This document shows, piece by piece, positions 52,866 to 63,908 of a DNA stretch of 64,000 nucleotides. The first letter of the stretch is position 1. Every line of letters starts with the position of its first letter. The stretch spans positions 1,550,001 to 1,614,000 of the forward strand of contig NZ_CP025781.1 of the NCBI RefSeq assembly GCF_004194535.1, written 5' to 3'. This stretch comes from Iodobacter fluviatilis. Lineage in GTDB: Bacteria; Pseudomonadota; Gammaproteobacteria; Burkholderiales; Chitinibacteraceae. The notes beneath the pieces were generated by a model. It did no database searches, was not told where the DNA came from, and worked only from the letters and a program-made list of their open reading frames with translations. Both the position numbers and the translations under genes were made by a program.

Positions 52866-53642
52866 TTAAATCTGCACGGCCCCCATTCTGCAGCTAATCG
52901 CTTGGGTGGCTTGCAGCAGCCTTTGCACCAAATTACTATCTGCTGCGGGCTGCAGGGCAGACGATGCCGCTCCCACTACGGTAACCACCGCAATAATTTG
53001 CTGGCGAGCATCAAATACTGGGGCAGAGATGGCATCTACACCAGAAATCAATAAGCCTTGAATACTGTGCCAGCCCTGAGCGCGGATCTCTGCTAATTGC
53101 AAATTAAGCGTCTGCAGCGCCCCCTTGGTCAAGCCCGCCTCCTGCTGCAAGAGCTGCACCTCCTGCGCTGGCAGATAGCTACTAAACACCAGCCCTGTGG
53201 CCGATTTAAACGGCGGTAATACCGATCCTACTTGGGTAATCAAGCTGATAGATCTAAGCGCCTGCTCTACCTGCACCACCGTCGCACCTTTATTACCCCA
53301 CACCGCAAAAAACACCGTTTCATTCAGTTGATCACGTAGTTGCAGCAGGTAAGGCGTTGCGACTTTTAGCACATCCATTTTACCCAACGCAATCAAGCCC
53401 ACCCGCAGCGCCTCATGGCCCAGTGCGTACCGATTACTGCCTGCATCCTGCTCGGCAAAACCGGTGGCAATCAAGGCCTGTAAGTAACGATGCACTTTAC
53501 TGGCAGGCATGGCCAAATACTCCGCCAAGCGAGAGAGCGAGGTGCTGGGAGCCAAATCAGCCAGTGCTTTTAAAACCTGTGCCGCCACCTCGGCCGAGCC
53601 CACGCTCTGCCTACGATCTGCCATTACCATGTTGTTTGCCAC
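52866..53642 (-). CDS. IclR-family regulator of the homogentisate genes
   Basis: The product is up to 258 residues; the first codon is GTG at 53642, and ATGs at 53630 and 53624 are alternatives. The winged helix-turn-helix covers about 12-75 (TSLSRLAEYLAMPASKVHRYLQAL). The effector domain ends in the IclR pattern GVDAISAPVFDARQQIIAVVTVVG. It diverges from hmgA, and a palindrome lies in the shared promoter. IclR proteins commonly control homogentisate operons. Confidence 0.88.
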   Translation of the reverse strand: MANNMVMADRRQSVGSAEVAAQVLKALADLAPSTSLSRLAEYLAMPASKVHRYLQALIATGFAEQDAGSNRYALGHEALRVGLIALGKMDVLKVATPYLLQLRDQLNETVFFAVWGNKGATVVQVEQALRSISLITQVGSVLPPFKSATGLVFSSYLPAQEVQLLQQEAGLTKGALQTLNLQLAEIRAQGWHSIQGLLISGVDAISAPVFDARQQIIAVVTVVGAASSALQPAADSNLVQRLLQATQAISCRMGAVQI

Positions 53643-53699
53643 TTAAACGCCATAAAGCGCGTTTATAACTTGACGACTTTTTAAAATCAAATTATGTTT

Positions 53700-53718
53700 T
53701 GCGTAAATATATTACGCA
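53700..53718. promoter_or_regulatory. Candidate operator between the IclR gene and hmgA
   Basis: TGCGTAA and TTACGCA flank five bases, a perfect 19-bp palindrome about 20 bases before the hmgA ATG. A half-copy ACGTAAAA follows at once. Confidence 0.65.
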
Positions 53719-53737
53719 CAACGTAAAAGGGGGCACC

Positions 53738-55030
53738 ATGCCACACGATACAAGTACTTTGTCTTACCTTTCTGGGTTTGGGAATGAATTTGCTAGCGAG
53801 GCATTAGCAGGTGCCTTACCTAGCGGCCAAAACTCGCCGCAAAAAGCCCCTTATGGCTTATACCCAGAGCAGTTTTCTACCAGTGCTTTTACTGTGCCCC
53901 GCGCCGAGCTGCGCCGTACTTGGATGTATCGCATCTTGCCTTCAGCTGCGCATAGCAAATTTGAACGCCTAGAGCGCCAGCGCCCCAATAGTACATTAGC
54001 GGCCATTACCCCCAATCGCCTACGTTGGGATCCGCTACCACTGCCTAATACGCCCACTGATTTTATTGATGGCCTAGTGACGATGGCGGCGAATAGTGAC
54101 TCGCCCGAAGGCGTATCGATTCATCTCTACCGCGCCAATATTTCGATGCAGCGAGTGTTTTTTAGCGCCGATGGCGAGTTTTTATTTCTGCCACAACAAG
54201 GCCGTATTCGCTTGGTGACAGAACTAGGCATCTTAGAAATAGAGCCCGAAGAAATCGCGGTGATTCCTCGCGGAATGAAGTTTCGTGTCGAGCTATTAGA
54301 CAGCAACGCCAGTGGTTATTTATGCGAAAACCACGGCTCACCGCTACGTATTCCAGATCTAGGCCCGATTGGTAGTAATGGCTTAGCTAATCCGCGTGAT
54401 TTTCTTGCGCCGGTTGCTGCTTATGAAGACATCGATCAAGCCACAACTTTGGTACAAAAATTTTTAGGTGAATTCTGGGCCTGTCAGCTTAGCCATTCAC
54501 CGCTCAATGTAGTGGCTTGGCACGGCAATAGCGTGCCGTATAAATATGATCTACGCCGCTTCAACACCATAGGCACCGTGAGTTACGACCACCCTGATCC
54601 ATCCATCTTTACCGTACTCACCTCACCCTCTGCCATTACCGGCCAAGCCAATGCGGACTTCGTTATTTTCCCTCCACGTTGGATGGTAGCTGAAAACACC
54701 TTCCGCCCACCTTGGTTTCATCGTAATCTTATGAATGAATTTATGGGGCTGATCCGTGGCGAGTACGATGCAAAAGCGGGTGGTTTTGTGCCAGGCGGCG
54801 CTTCTTTACACAATGTTATGAGCGCACACGGGCCGGATGCCAAAACATTTATCAATGCCAGCGCCACTGAATTGCAACCGCAAAAAATAGAGCGCACGAT
54901 GGCATTTATGATTGAAACCCACGCGGTCATCCGCCCTAGCCAATACGCTATGAAATGCAGCCAGCTACAAGCAAACTACGACGATTGCTGGGCAGACATG
55001 CCAAAAACATTTAATAAAAATCAGATTTAA
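53738..55030 (+). CDS. hmgA: Homogentisate 1,2-dioxygenase
   Basis: This iron enzyme opens homogentisate to maleylacetoacetate. The product is 430 residues from the ATG at 53738 ([21 protein letters not shown]), behind AAGGGGG; the longer frame is not conserved. Family residues: [49 protein letters not shown], and [20 protein letters not shown] with iron-ligand residues. It starts the catabolic series hmgA-fahA-maiA-acetoacetyl-CoA synthetase. Confidence 0.96.
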   Translation: MPHDTSTLSYLSGFGNEFASEALAGALPSGQNSPQKAPYGLYPEQFSTSAFTVPRAELRRTWMYRILPSAAHSKFERLERQRPNSTLAAITPNRLRWDPLPLPNTPTDFIDGLVTMAANSDSPEGVSIHLYRANISMQRVFFSADGEFLFLPQQGRIRLVTELGILEIEPEEIAVIPRGMKFRVELLDSNASGYLCENHGSPLRIPDLGPIGSNGLANPRDFLAPVAAYEDIDQATTLVQKFLGEFWACQLSHSPLNVVAWHGNSVPYKYDLRRFNTIGTVSYDHPDPSIFTVLTSPSAITGQANADFVIFPPRWMVAENTFRPPWFHRNLMNEFMGLIRGEYDAKAGGFVPGGASLHNVMSAHGPDAKTFINASATELQPQKIERTMAFMIETHAVIRPSQYAMKCSQLQANYDDCWADMPKTFNKNQI

Positions 55031-55055
55031 TCATTGATGCAGGGGAAACCCAAGT

Positions 55056-55228
55056 CTTAAACCACAGAGGGCACAGAGAACACGGCGTTTCACAGAGAAA
55101 ATCTAAATTTGCTAAAGGTCGCTTAGTGATGTCGTTTGGCGTATCCCAAAGATACGCCTACGAAACTAAGGACAGCAGCTAAAACGGCTGCCCTTCTCCG
55201 TGTATCTCCTTGTCCTCCGTGGTTCAAG
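55056..55228. repeat. 173-bp element with ACCACAGAG-type inverted ends
   Basis: The left end CTTAAACCACAGAGGGCACA and the right end pair imperfectly (CTTGAACCACGGAGGACA on the other strand). An inner perfect hairpin GGCGTATC/GATACGCC lies near its centre. It sits between hmgA and the next palindromic element. A related element is at 57857-57973. Confidence 0.65.
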
Positions 55229-55230
55229 AC

Positions 55231-55396
55231 TAGCAGCCTGTCGGACTTAGACGGTCGAAGCGAAAAATTGCATGATCGAGGCCAGATTTTGCCGGATTTG
55301 CAGCGCCAATAACGAGTTATTGGTCAAAAATCTGGTGAAATATAGGCCGATCAGGTGATTTTGCAGCTGACTGATGCTAAGTCCGACAGGCTGCTA
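55231..55396. mobile_element. 166-bp symmetrical palindromic element, copy 1
   Basis: The ends are perfect 20-bp inverted repeats (TAGCAGCCTGTCGGACTTAG on the left). Inner arms CCAGATTTT / AAAATCTGG and CCAATAAC / GTTATTGG also pair, and the two-base centre falls at the exact middle. It matches the 166-bp element at 59983-60148. It lies between hmgA and fahA. Confidence 0.8.
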
Positions 55397-55464
55397 GGGT
55401 TTTGCTTGCTTTCATTCAACAGCTTTGGGATATTTTTATCCACCTAAGATCAACGGAATCCCTG

Positions 55465-56775
55465 ATGACCTCTACCGCCACTTCTTATCGCCGCAGCTGG
55501 GTTACTTCCGCAAACGAGCACCGTGATTTTCCGCTACAAAACCTACCGTTTGGTATCTTTAGCCCACAAGGCCTGCCACCACGCGGCGGCGTTGCCATCG
55601 GTGATGTTATTTTTGATTTACAAACTGCATTAGAAAATAGCCTCTTCACTGGCGTAGCCCAAACCGCCGCCCAAGCCGCCAGTGGTAAATCGCTGAATGC
55701 CTTCTTTGCCCTGCCAAGCACGGCAAGATTGGCATTGCGCGAGCGTTTATTAGAGTTGCTGGATGCCGATTATCCACAGCTCAAAAATCTGCAAGCCCAA
55801 GGCGAGGCACTGCTGCGCCCAGCGGCTGATTGCACCATGCACCTACCCGCCAAGATTGGCGACTACACCGATTTTTACACCGGCATTCACCACGCGGTGA
55901 ACGTGGGCAAACTATTCCGCCCAGATAATCCCCTGCTGCCTAACTACAAATATGTGCCGATTGGCTACCACGGCCGCTCGTCCACCATTTACCCAAGTGG
56001 CTATGCCGTACGCCGCCCTCTCGGGCAAACGCTAAAACCAGGCTCTGAAATGCCCACGCTCACGCCAACAGCAAGGCTGGATTACGAGCTAGAGCTGGGT
56101 ATTTGGATTGCAGGCAGCAACCCGCAAGGCGAGGGAATTACCATTGAAAACGCGCCAGAACATATCGCCGGTTTCTGCCTATTAAACGACTGGTCGGCCC
56201 GCGATTTACAAGCTTGGGAATACCAACCGCTTGGCCCGTTCTTAGCTAAAAACTTTGCCACTACCGTGTCACCTTGGGTGGTAACGGCCGAAGCACTTGC
56301 GCCTTATCGCAGCGCACAAGCGCCCCGCCCAGAAGGCGATCCGCAACCCCTGCCATATTTATTTAATAGTGAAGATCAAGCCAGCGGCGCTTTTAATATC
56401 GAGCTAGAAGTCCTGCTGCATACCGCAGCGCAAAAAGCCCAAGGCCTACCGCCGCATCGACTCGGCCTATCCAACACACTGAATATGTACTGGACCGTGG
56501 CCCAGCTGATTACCCATCACACCGTCAACGGCTGCAGCCTGCGCCCGGGTGATTTACTCGGCACCGGCACGCTATCGGGCCCTACACCTGATTCTTTGGG
56601 TAGCCTGCTGGAAATAAGCAATGGCGGCAAACAAGCAATCAAGCTGAATTCTGGCGAAGAGCGCTGCTTTCTTGCTGACGGCGACGAAATTATCATGCTT
56701 GCCCGATGTAAAAAAGAAGGCCACCCAAGCATCGGCTTTGGCGAATGCCGTGGAGTGATTTTAGCTGTTTCGTAA
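55465..56775 (+). CDS. fahA: Fumarylacetoacetase
   Basis: The enzyme hydrolyses fumarylacetoacetate to fumarate and acetoacetate. The product is 436 residues from the ATG at 55465 (MTSTATSYRRSWVTSANEH); the upstream frame runs into the repeat. Active-site and metal residues: DFYTGIHHAVNVGKLFRP, YHGRSSTIYPSG, LDYELELGIW, LLNDWSARDLQAWEYQPLG (marker), and GTGTLSGP. It follows hmgA, separated by two palindromic elements. Confidence 0.96.
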   Translation: MTSTATSYRRSWVTSANEHRDFPLQNLPFGIFSPQGLPPRGGVAIGDVIFDLQTALENSLFTGVAQTAAQAASGKSLNAFFALPSTARLALRERLLELLDADYPQLKNLQAQGEALLRPAADCTMHLPAKIGDYTDFYTGIHHAVNVGKLFRPDNPLLPNYKYVPIGYHGRSSTIYPSGYAVRRPLGQTLKPGSEMPTLTPTARLDYELELGIWIAGSNPQGEGITIENAPEHIAGFCLLNDWSARDLQAWEYQPLGPFLAKNFATTVSPWVVTAEALAPYRSAQAPRPEGDPQPLPYLFNSEDQASGAFNIELEVLLHTAAQKAQGLPPHRLGLSNTLNMYWTVAQLITHHTVNGCSLRPGDLLGTGTLSGPTPDSLGSLLEISNGGKQAIKLNSGEERCFLADGDEIIMLARCKKEGHPSIGFGECRGVILAVS

Positions 56776-57210
56776 TTTCGTAGGGTGGGTTAGCTCGGTT
56801 GTTTGGGCGTAACCCACCATGATGCATCGGTTTCGTAGTACAGGTGAAACTCTTTAGTGCCTAGTCGTTTTAGTGCCTTCGGCACGTTTATTTAGGAGCG
56901 GTAGCCACCGCTGGGGCCTTCCTTTCTTGAACGGCCAAGAAACGAAGCCAAAGAAGGCCGCCCCACGAAACACGAAGGCCCCTGCACTGCGGACAATCGA
57001 GTCGGCGGCATGCGGGATTGGCTCGCTGCCTCGCTCCCTGGCCGAAACCCCGCCCCGCGTGTTCCTCGCTCCGGCGTGTTTCAAGGGGACTTAAAGCCCT
57101 ATGCGGAGATCGTTGTTATTACGTTTTTTCATTGTTTACTGAAAAAATGCAAACGGCTTAGCGCACATGGGGCTTAACCGCCCTACGACAAATATACATA
57201 AGGTTTAAGC
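56776..57210. other. Spacer between fahA and maiA, largely repeat
   Basis: It begins with a GTAGGGTGGGTTA / TAACCCACC hairpin (56779-56817), then holds the 233-bp dispersed repeat. No gene is credible in it. Confidence 0.6.
56869..57101 (+). repeat. Roughly 233-bp dispersed repeat, copy 1
   Basis: It is matched in reverse orientation by 63565-63797 with high identity through most of its length, including a hairpin GTGCC-TTC-GGCAC at one end. It is GC-richer than its surroundings and open in more than one frame in both copies, but has no ribosome site and no known protein match. Confidence 0.85.
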
Positions 57211-57840
57211 ATGGAACTCTACGGCTATTACCGCTCCACCTCATCCTACCGTGTGCGCATTGTGCTGGCGCTCAAAGGGCTGGCTTATGAAGCCATACCG
57301 GTCAACCTACTTAAGAATGAGCAAAAAGACGCGGCTTATCTCCGCGTCAATCCGCAAGCGCGCGTCCCCGCTTTGCTAGATCAAGCTCAAGAAGTGATTA
57401 TCCAATCGCCAGCGATTATCGAGTATCTGGAAGAGCGCTATCCAGCAACGCCGCTACTGCCCAAAGATCTATTTGAGCGGGCCAAGATTCGTGGTATGGC
57501 GGCGCTGATTGCTTGTGATGTACACCCGCTGCATAACATCAGCGTGCTCAACTATCTGCGCCAGAACTACCAATGCAAAGAAGACAATATTACGGCGTGG
57601 ATTAATGAATGGATGAGCCAAGGGCTGGCTGCAGTTGAGCAATTGATTGGCGAGAGCGGCTTTTGCTTTGGTGAAATCAGCGTGGCAGACGCCTACCTGA
57701 TCCCACAGCTCTACGCGGCCCACCGCTTTAATGTGCCTCTCGATGCTTACCCAAAAATCCTCAGAGTAGAAGCCCTCGCCAACGCACATCCAGCCTTTAT
57801 AGCGGCCCACCCAAAAAATCAGGCAGATAGCCCAGAATAG
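57211..57840 (+). CDS. maiA: Maleylacetoacetate isomerase
   Basis: This zeta-class GST isomerises maleylacetoacetate to fumarylacetoacetate with glutathione. The product is 209 residues. The active-site SSSYRVR-type motif appears as STSSYRVRIVLALKG. Also present are NPQARVPAL, QSPAIIEYLEERYP and FCFGEISVADAYLIPQLYAA. It lies after fahA in the same pathway cluster. Confidence 0.95.
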   Translation: MELYGYYRSTSSYRVRIVLALKGLAYEAIPVNLLKNEQKDAAYLRVNPQARVPALLDQAQEVIIQSPAIIEYLEERYPATPLLPKDLFERAKIRGMAALIACDVHPLHNISVLNYLRQNYQCKEDNITAWINEWMSQGLAAVEQLIGESGFCFGEISVADAYLIPQLYAAHRFNVPLDAYPKILRVEALANAHPAFIAAHPKNQADSPE

Positions 57841-57856
57841 GTCAAAAACCTAAGAT

Positions 57857-57973
57857 CTGTAGACACAGAGAACACGGCGTTAAAAAGCAGCACACTAAGA
57901 AAAACCTAAGAGATTAAGGCATTTAGCTTTTCTCTGTGTGCTCTGTGTTCTCATTTAGCTCTGTGTCTTCAGA
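57857..57973. repeat. 117-bp element with CACAGAG-type inverted ends
   Basis: AGACACAGAGAACAC near the left end faces GTGTTCTC and CTCTGTGTCT near the right. It resembles the element at 55056-55228 in its end words and lies in the maiA-synthetase gap. Confidence 0.6.
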
Positions 57974-58011
57974 ACTTTTTGAAGTTTTTAGTACGAACCC
58001 AAGGAATCGAC

Positions 58012-59970
<1,959 letters not shown>

Positions 59971-59982
59971 CACCCAAATACC

Positions 59983-60148
59983 TAGCAGCCTGTCGGACTT
60001 AAGACTGATCCACTACGGAAAAGCCGGATTTGGCCATATTTCACGCATTTTCTCGTTGAATAGCCAGCTATTCGCCTCAAAAACCCACGAAATCTGTCTC
60101 AAACCGGTCTTTCCCTCGCTACGATCGCTTAAGTCCGGCAGGCTGCTA
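59983..60148. mobile_element. 166-bp symmetrical palindromic element, copy 2
   Basis: Left end TAGCAGCCTGTCGGACTTAA and the right end pair with one mismatch over 21 bases. The middle GAATAGC-CA-GCTATTC lies at the exact centre. Length equals copy 1 (55231-55396), and the interior is a diverged relative in the opposite orientation. Confidence 0.8.
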
Positions 60149-60159
60149 GTAAAAATTTG

Positions 60160-60205
60160 AAGCGCTGCAGTTACGCTTTCGTGGCGTAATAAGCAGCGCT
60201 TTTTA
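60160..60205 (+). terminator. Terminator after the synthetase gene
   Basis: AAGCGCTGC and GCAGCGCTT form a 9-bp stem, with an inner TTACGC/GCGTAA stem, followed by five Ts. Confidence 0.8.
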
Positions 60206-60400
60206 ATTTCAACTCACTTTATATGAGCATTAATAAATTTCGCGGCCAAGGGTGTTAGTAACGCCGCTTTTTTTACCTCATGCCCCTTGGGAAAATGATC
60301 CGAAGCGCTATCCTCTGCATCAGAAAAATGGCTATTGACTATTCACGGCCAGCCCCCACCTTATGATTTGCGGACCTGCCGCCTAACCTGCTCAAGGAAC

Positions 60401-60913
60401 ATGATGTCTATTTCAATGTACACCGCCAGCGTTCCAGTTTTTAAGCAATTACTCACCGCTCTTGCTGATGTTTTAGCCAAAGCAGAAGCGCATGCCCAAG
60501 CTCACAAAATTGACCCAGCCGTCTTGCTACAAACGCGTTTGTATCCAGATATGTTTCCACTGGTGCGCCAAGTGCAGATCGCTTGTGACTTTGCCAAAAG
60601 CGTACCTGCACGCTTAGCGGGGGTAGAAGTACCAGCTTATGAAGACAATGAACAAAGCTTTGCCGAGCTACAAGCCCGTATTGCCAAAACACTGGTGCTC
60701 TTAGATGGCCTAAGCGCAGCTCAAATCGACGGCAGTGAAGCTTTAGAAATCGTGCTCCGCCCTGGCACACCAAAAGAAAAAAAACTCGACGGCCAAACCT
60801 ATCTGCTCTCTTATGGCTTGCCGCAGTTTTTCTTCCATGTAACCACCACTTACGCACTGCTACGGCATAACGGTGTAGAAATTGGTAAACGCGATTTTAT
60901 GGGCGCTTACTAA
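60401..60913 (+). CDS. DUF1993 family protein
   Basis: The product is 170 residues (169 if the second ATG is used), behind an AAGGAAC site. It is mostly helical, with SVPVFKQLLTALADVLAKAEAH, LYPDMFPLVRQVQIACDFAK and a C-terminal PQFFFHVTTTYALLRHNGVE-like end that fit DUF1993, a DinB-like family of unknown activity. The longer frame to 60335 adds 22 unconserved residues. Confidence 0.85.
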   Translation: MMSISMYTASVPVFKQLLTALADVLAKAEAHAQAHKIDPAVLLQTRLYPDMFPLVRQVQIACDFAKSVPARLAGVEVPAYEDNEQSFAELQARIAKTLVLLDGLSAAQIDGSEALEIVLRPGTPKEKKLDGQTYLLSYGLPQFFFHVTTTYALLRHNGVEIGKRDFMGAY

Positions 60914-61470
60914 GCCCCCTCGCATCATTTGCCAAGCCTCACCCCCTAGCGCAGTGCTAAGCCTGTCCATTTCAGGATGGGAAACTCATTTGTAGGGTGG
61001 ACAAAAGCGGTTAGCCTTGCCCACTCTACAAATACTTAAGTTGACAGGTTTAAGAGCAAGGCATCCGCCTCTTACCTCACCATTTTTACTTGTTTTCCAG
61101 AAATAAATATTACCATTCTAGAAATTATTACCTACATAAAATAAATAAGAACTTATTTATTTAGCGCCCTCATGCATTTTTAATATTCATTCCTAAGCAC
61201 GCATTAATTGCTAATATACAATTAGCATTTTACCGGCAACAATCAAACAGCATAGAACGCGCATAAAAAAACATTCCATTCTTTTGAACTTTTCATATTC
61301 AAAGCGCACTAATCTTCAAGCAACTAAATTTAACCTGCACCAGCACAATATCAATTTTTTTCTTTGTACTAAATAGCAATTTAATTACATAGTGAATTTT
61401 AATAAATTAAAATGCATTTTTTACAAAATTGAATTTAGTTAAAAATAACCATTTTTAAACGGAGAAAACA
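60914..61470. other. Long AT-rich spacer before the EAL gene
   Basis: The first part (60959-61052) is a repeat-like palindrome: TTGTAGGGTGGAC faces GCCCACTCTACAAA, flanked by CCTGTC/GACAGG words. The remaining roughly 400 bases are AT-rich with no credible gene and must hold the promoter of the gene at 61471. Confidence 0.5.
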
Positions 61471-62325
61471 ATGCCTCCTTTAATATCAGTAAAACACCGT
61501 GACGGTATTTTGCATATTCCACAAGACACCTTAAATGATTGGCCAATGGCACAATTTGCCAATACAAAGGACAGGGGAATTGTAGTAAAGGCACTGGGGC
61601 TGGAGTTAACCAGTGCTTTTCTCTCCATTTTTGACGCCCAAAGCCAACAAATCATTGGTGAAGAAGCCCTATTACGCGCCAGTGTTCGCCGTAAAGCACT
61701 TGCTACATCAGAAGTATTTAAAAGTGCACAAGGTGGCGATTGCTTGGTGGAATTTGACCGCCTATGCCGCAGCCTACATTTAATGAACCACCTTGCTGGC
61801 CCTTACCCAAAACGCACGCTATTTCTAAATGTTTATCCAGAACTACTGATGTCAACAGGTGAACAGCACGCCGATGCCTTCGAGCGAATTTTGCAAGATC
61901 AAGGCCTCAGCCCTAAGGATATTGTATTAGAGATTTTTGAATCCACGGTACTACCAGATCAAACAGCCCGTTTAGCCAAAGCCATTAAAAGCTACCGCGA
62001 GCGCGGCTACCGGATCGCAATCGATGATTACGGCTTTTTAAATAGTAATTTAAGCCGCTTACTCACACTAAGCCCAGAGATTGTTAAGCTGGATCGAATC
62101 GTCATCAACGCCATCAGCAAGGAACCACTGGCCCAAGAGCTGCTATGCCAATTTGTGGAGCGCCTGCATGACAACGGCAGCTTGGTCGTGATTGAAGGCA
62201 TTAATAGTGCCGAGCAACTCACCCTCGCCCAAGCCAGCGGCGCAGATATGATGCAGGGCTATTTTTTAAGTGAGCCGCGCCATTTGAGTAGTGAGGCGTT
62301 TGTGCACGTCTTGGCAAGTTCGTAA
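61471..62325 (+). CDS. EAL-domain cyclic di-GMP phosphodiesterase-like protein
   Basis: The product is 284 residues. The first roughly 65 residues (ISVKHRDGILHIPQDTLNDW) are not a known domain. The EAL domain follows: EALLR, FLNVYPELL with the metal-binding Asn, EIFESTVL, AIDDYGFLNSNLSRL with the Asp pair, IVKLDR, VVIEGINSAEQ and MMQGYFLSEP. The main catalytic residues appear present, so activity is plausible. No GGDEF or membrane helix. A paralogue begins at 63909. Confidence 0.88.
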   Translation: MPPLISVKHRDGILHIPQDTLNDWPMAQFANTKDRGIVVKALGLELTSAFLSIFDAQSQQIIGEEALLRASVRRKALATSEVFKSAQGGDCLVEFDRLCRSLHLMNHLAGPYPKRTLFLNVYPELLMSTGEQHADAFERILQDQGLSPKDIVLEIFESTVLPDQTARLAKAIKSYRERGYRIAIDDYGFLNSNLSRLLTLSPEIVKLDRIVINAISKEPLAQELLCQFVERLHDNGSLVVIEGINSAEQLTLAQASGADMMQGYFLSEPRHLSSEAFVHVLASS

Positions 62326-62413
62326 ATATGGAATATAAAAACAATTATTAATTCTTTTTAAATCTATATAGCTGGCGATTAGACTAAGCCTTATCCACTA
62401 CAAGGGCTTACAC

Positions 62414-63406
62414 ATGAAACTGATCGCCAGCTTAATTCTTAGCCTTGCCAGCACCAGTCTCTTTGCAACATCAGTTGAACTGCTTAATGTTTCTTACGAT
62501 CCAACTCGTGAGCTTTATCAAGACTATAACAAAGCCTTCAGCAACTACTGGAAGAAAAAAACCGGTGATGATGTTACCGTGCGCCAATCCCACGGTGGCT
62601 CGGGCAAGCAAGCCCGATCGGTGCTCGATGGCTTGCAAGCCGATGTGGTGACGCTGGCCTTGGCTTACGATATTGACGAGCTAGCCTCCCCGGCCAAATT
62701 ACTAGATGCTGGCTGGCAAAAAAAGCTACCGGACAACGCCTCACCTTACACCTCGACCATTGTGTTCCTCGTTAAAAAAGGCAATCCCAAGGGGATTAAA
62801 GACTGGGGTGACCTCATCAAAAGCGATGTAAAAGTCATTACGCCTAACCCTAAAACCAGCGGCGGCGCGCGTTGGAATTATTTAGCCGCTTGGGGCTGGG
62901 CTAAAAAAACCTACGGTTCGGACGATAAAGCCCGCGACTATGTACAAAAACTCTTCAAAAACGTTCCCGTACTCGATACCGGCGCACGCGGATCAACCAC
63001 CACCTTTACCCAACGCGGCATTGGCGATGTATTACTCGCTTGGGAAAACGAAGCTGAATTAGTGGTTAAAGAAATAGGCAAAGATAAATTCGAAATCATC
63101 GCCCCAAGCTACTCGATCAAGGCCGAGCCCCCTGTGGCCGTGGTCGATAAAGTCGTCGATAAAAAAGGCACCCGCAAAGTAGCCGAGGAATACCTGAAAT
63201 ATCTATATTCCAAAGAAGGCCAAGAAATCATCGCGCAAAACTACTACCGCCCAATCGACCCAGCAACCGCGGCCAAATACGCCCATCAGTTCCCGAAAGT
63301 AACGCAGTTTGATATCGACGACGTATTCGGTGGCTGGGCCAAAGCGCAAAAAACGCACTTTAGCGACGGCGGCACATTCGATCAGATTTATCAGCCGAGT
63401 AAGTAA
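62414..63406 (+). CDS. sbp: Periplasmic sulfate-binding protein
   Basis: This is the substrate-binding component of the sulfate ABC transporter. The product is 330 residues with a signal peptide ([16 protein letters not shown]). Mature family residues: [20 protein letters not shown] (marker), [47 protein letters not shown], and [19 protein letters not shown]. The permease and ATPase genes are not in the window. It lies between two EAL-type genes, probably without functional link. Confidence 0.93.
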   Translation: MKLIASLILSLASTSLFATSVELLNVSYDPTRELYQDYNKAFSNYWKKKTGDDVTVRQSHGGSGKQARSVLDGLQADVVTLALAYDIDELASPAKLLDAGWQKKLPDNASPYTSTIVFLVKKGNPKGIKDWGDLIKSDVKVITPNPKTSGGARWNYLAAWGWAKKTYGSDDKARDYVQKLFKNVPVLDTGARGSTTTFTQRGIGDVLLAWENEAELVVKEIGKDKFEIIAPSYSIKAEPPVAVVDKVVDKKGTRKVAEEYLKYLYSKEGQEIIAQNYYRPIDPATAAKYAHQFPKVTQFDIDDVFGGWAKAQKTHFSDGGTFDQIYQPSK

Positions 63407-63908
63407 GCACAAGCACGCTAGGGTGGTGCATCAGGGCGGGTGAAACCCGCCGCTATATTAGCTTTTAGGGCGTAAATCTGACGGGTTTCACCCCATATGC
63501 GCTAATCAGTTTGGCTTTTAGTAGCAAACAAAGACAGAAGAGGAGGAGGACTACGCTCACGATACGGGGCTTAAATCTCCCCTTGAAACACGCCGGAGTG
63601 AGGAACAAGCGGGGCGGGGTTTCGGCCAGGGAGCGAGGCAGCGAGCCAATCCCGCCCGCCGCCGACTCGATTGTCCGCAACGCAGGGGCCTTCGTGTTTC
63701 GTGGGGTGGCCTTCTTTGGCTTCGTTTCTTGGCCACACAAGAAAGGAAGGTCCCGCGGGACGCCCGCACCTAAATCAACGTGCCGAAGGCACTAAAAAGA
63801 TCTTTTTGACTTTGCGGTTGCACCCGCCCTGCGATGACTCAAAACTTGCAAACGTCACTTTTTAACAAACACCTCAAAGGCATAAGCCCCATCAGAAAAG
63901 AGCCCACC
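63407..63908. other. Spacer after sbp, largely repeat
   Basis: It starts with a GGCGGGTGAAACCCGCC hairpin (63435-63451) that may terminate sbp, then holds the dispersed repeat copy 2. No gene is credible. Confidence 0.55.
63565..63797 (-). repeat. Roughly 233-bp dispersed repeat, copy 2
   Basis: It is the reverse-oriented match of 56869-57101. Long identical stretches include CCTTGAAACACGCCGGAG and GGCGGGGTTTCGGCCAGGGA. Confidence 0.85.

Noticed and set aside
56854-57094. Open frames in the 233-bp repeat as genes
   Set aside because: More than one frame is open in both copies, there is no ribosome site, and the sequence is a dispersed repeat. I record it as a repeat.
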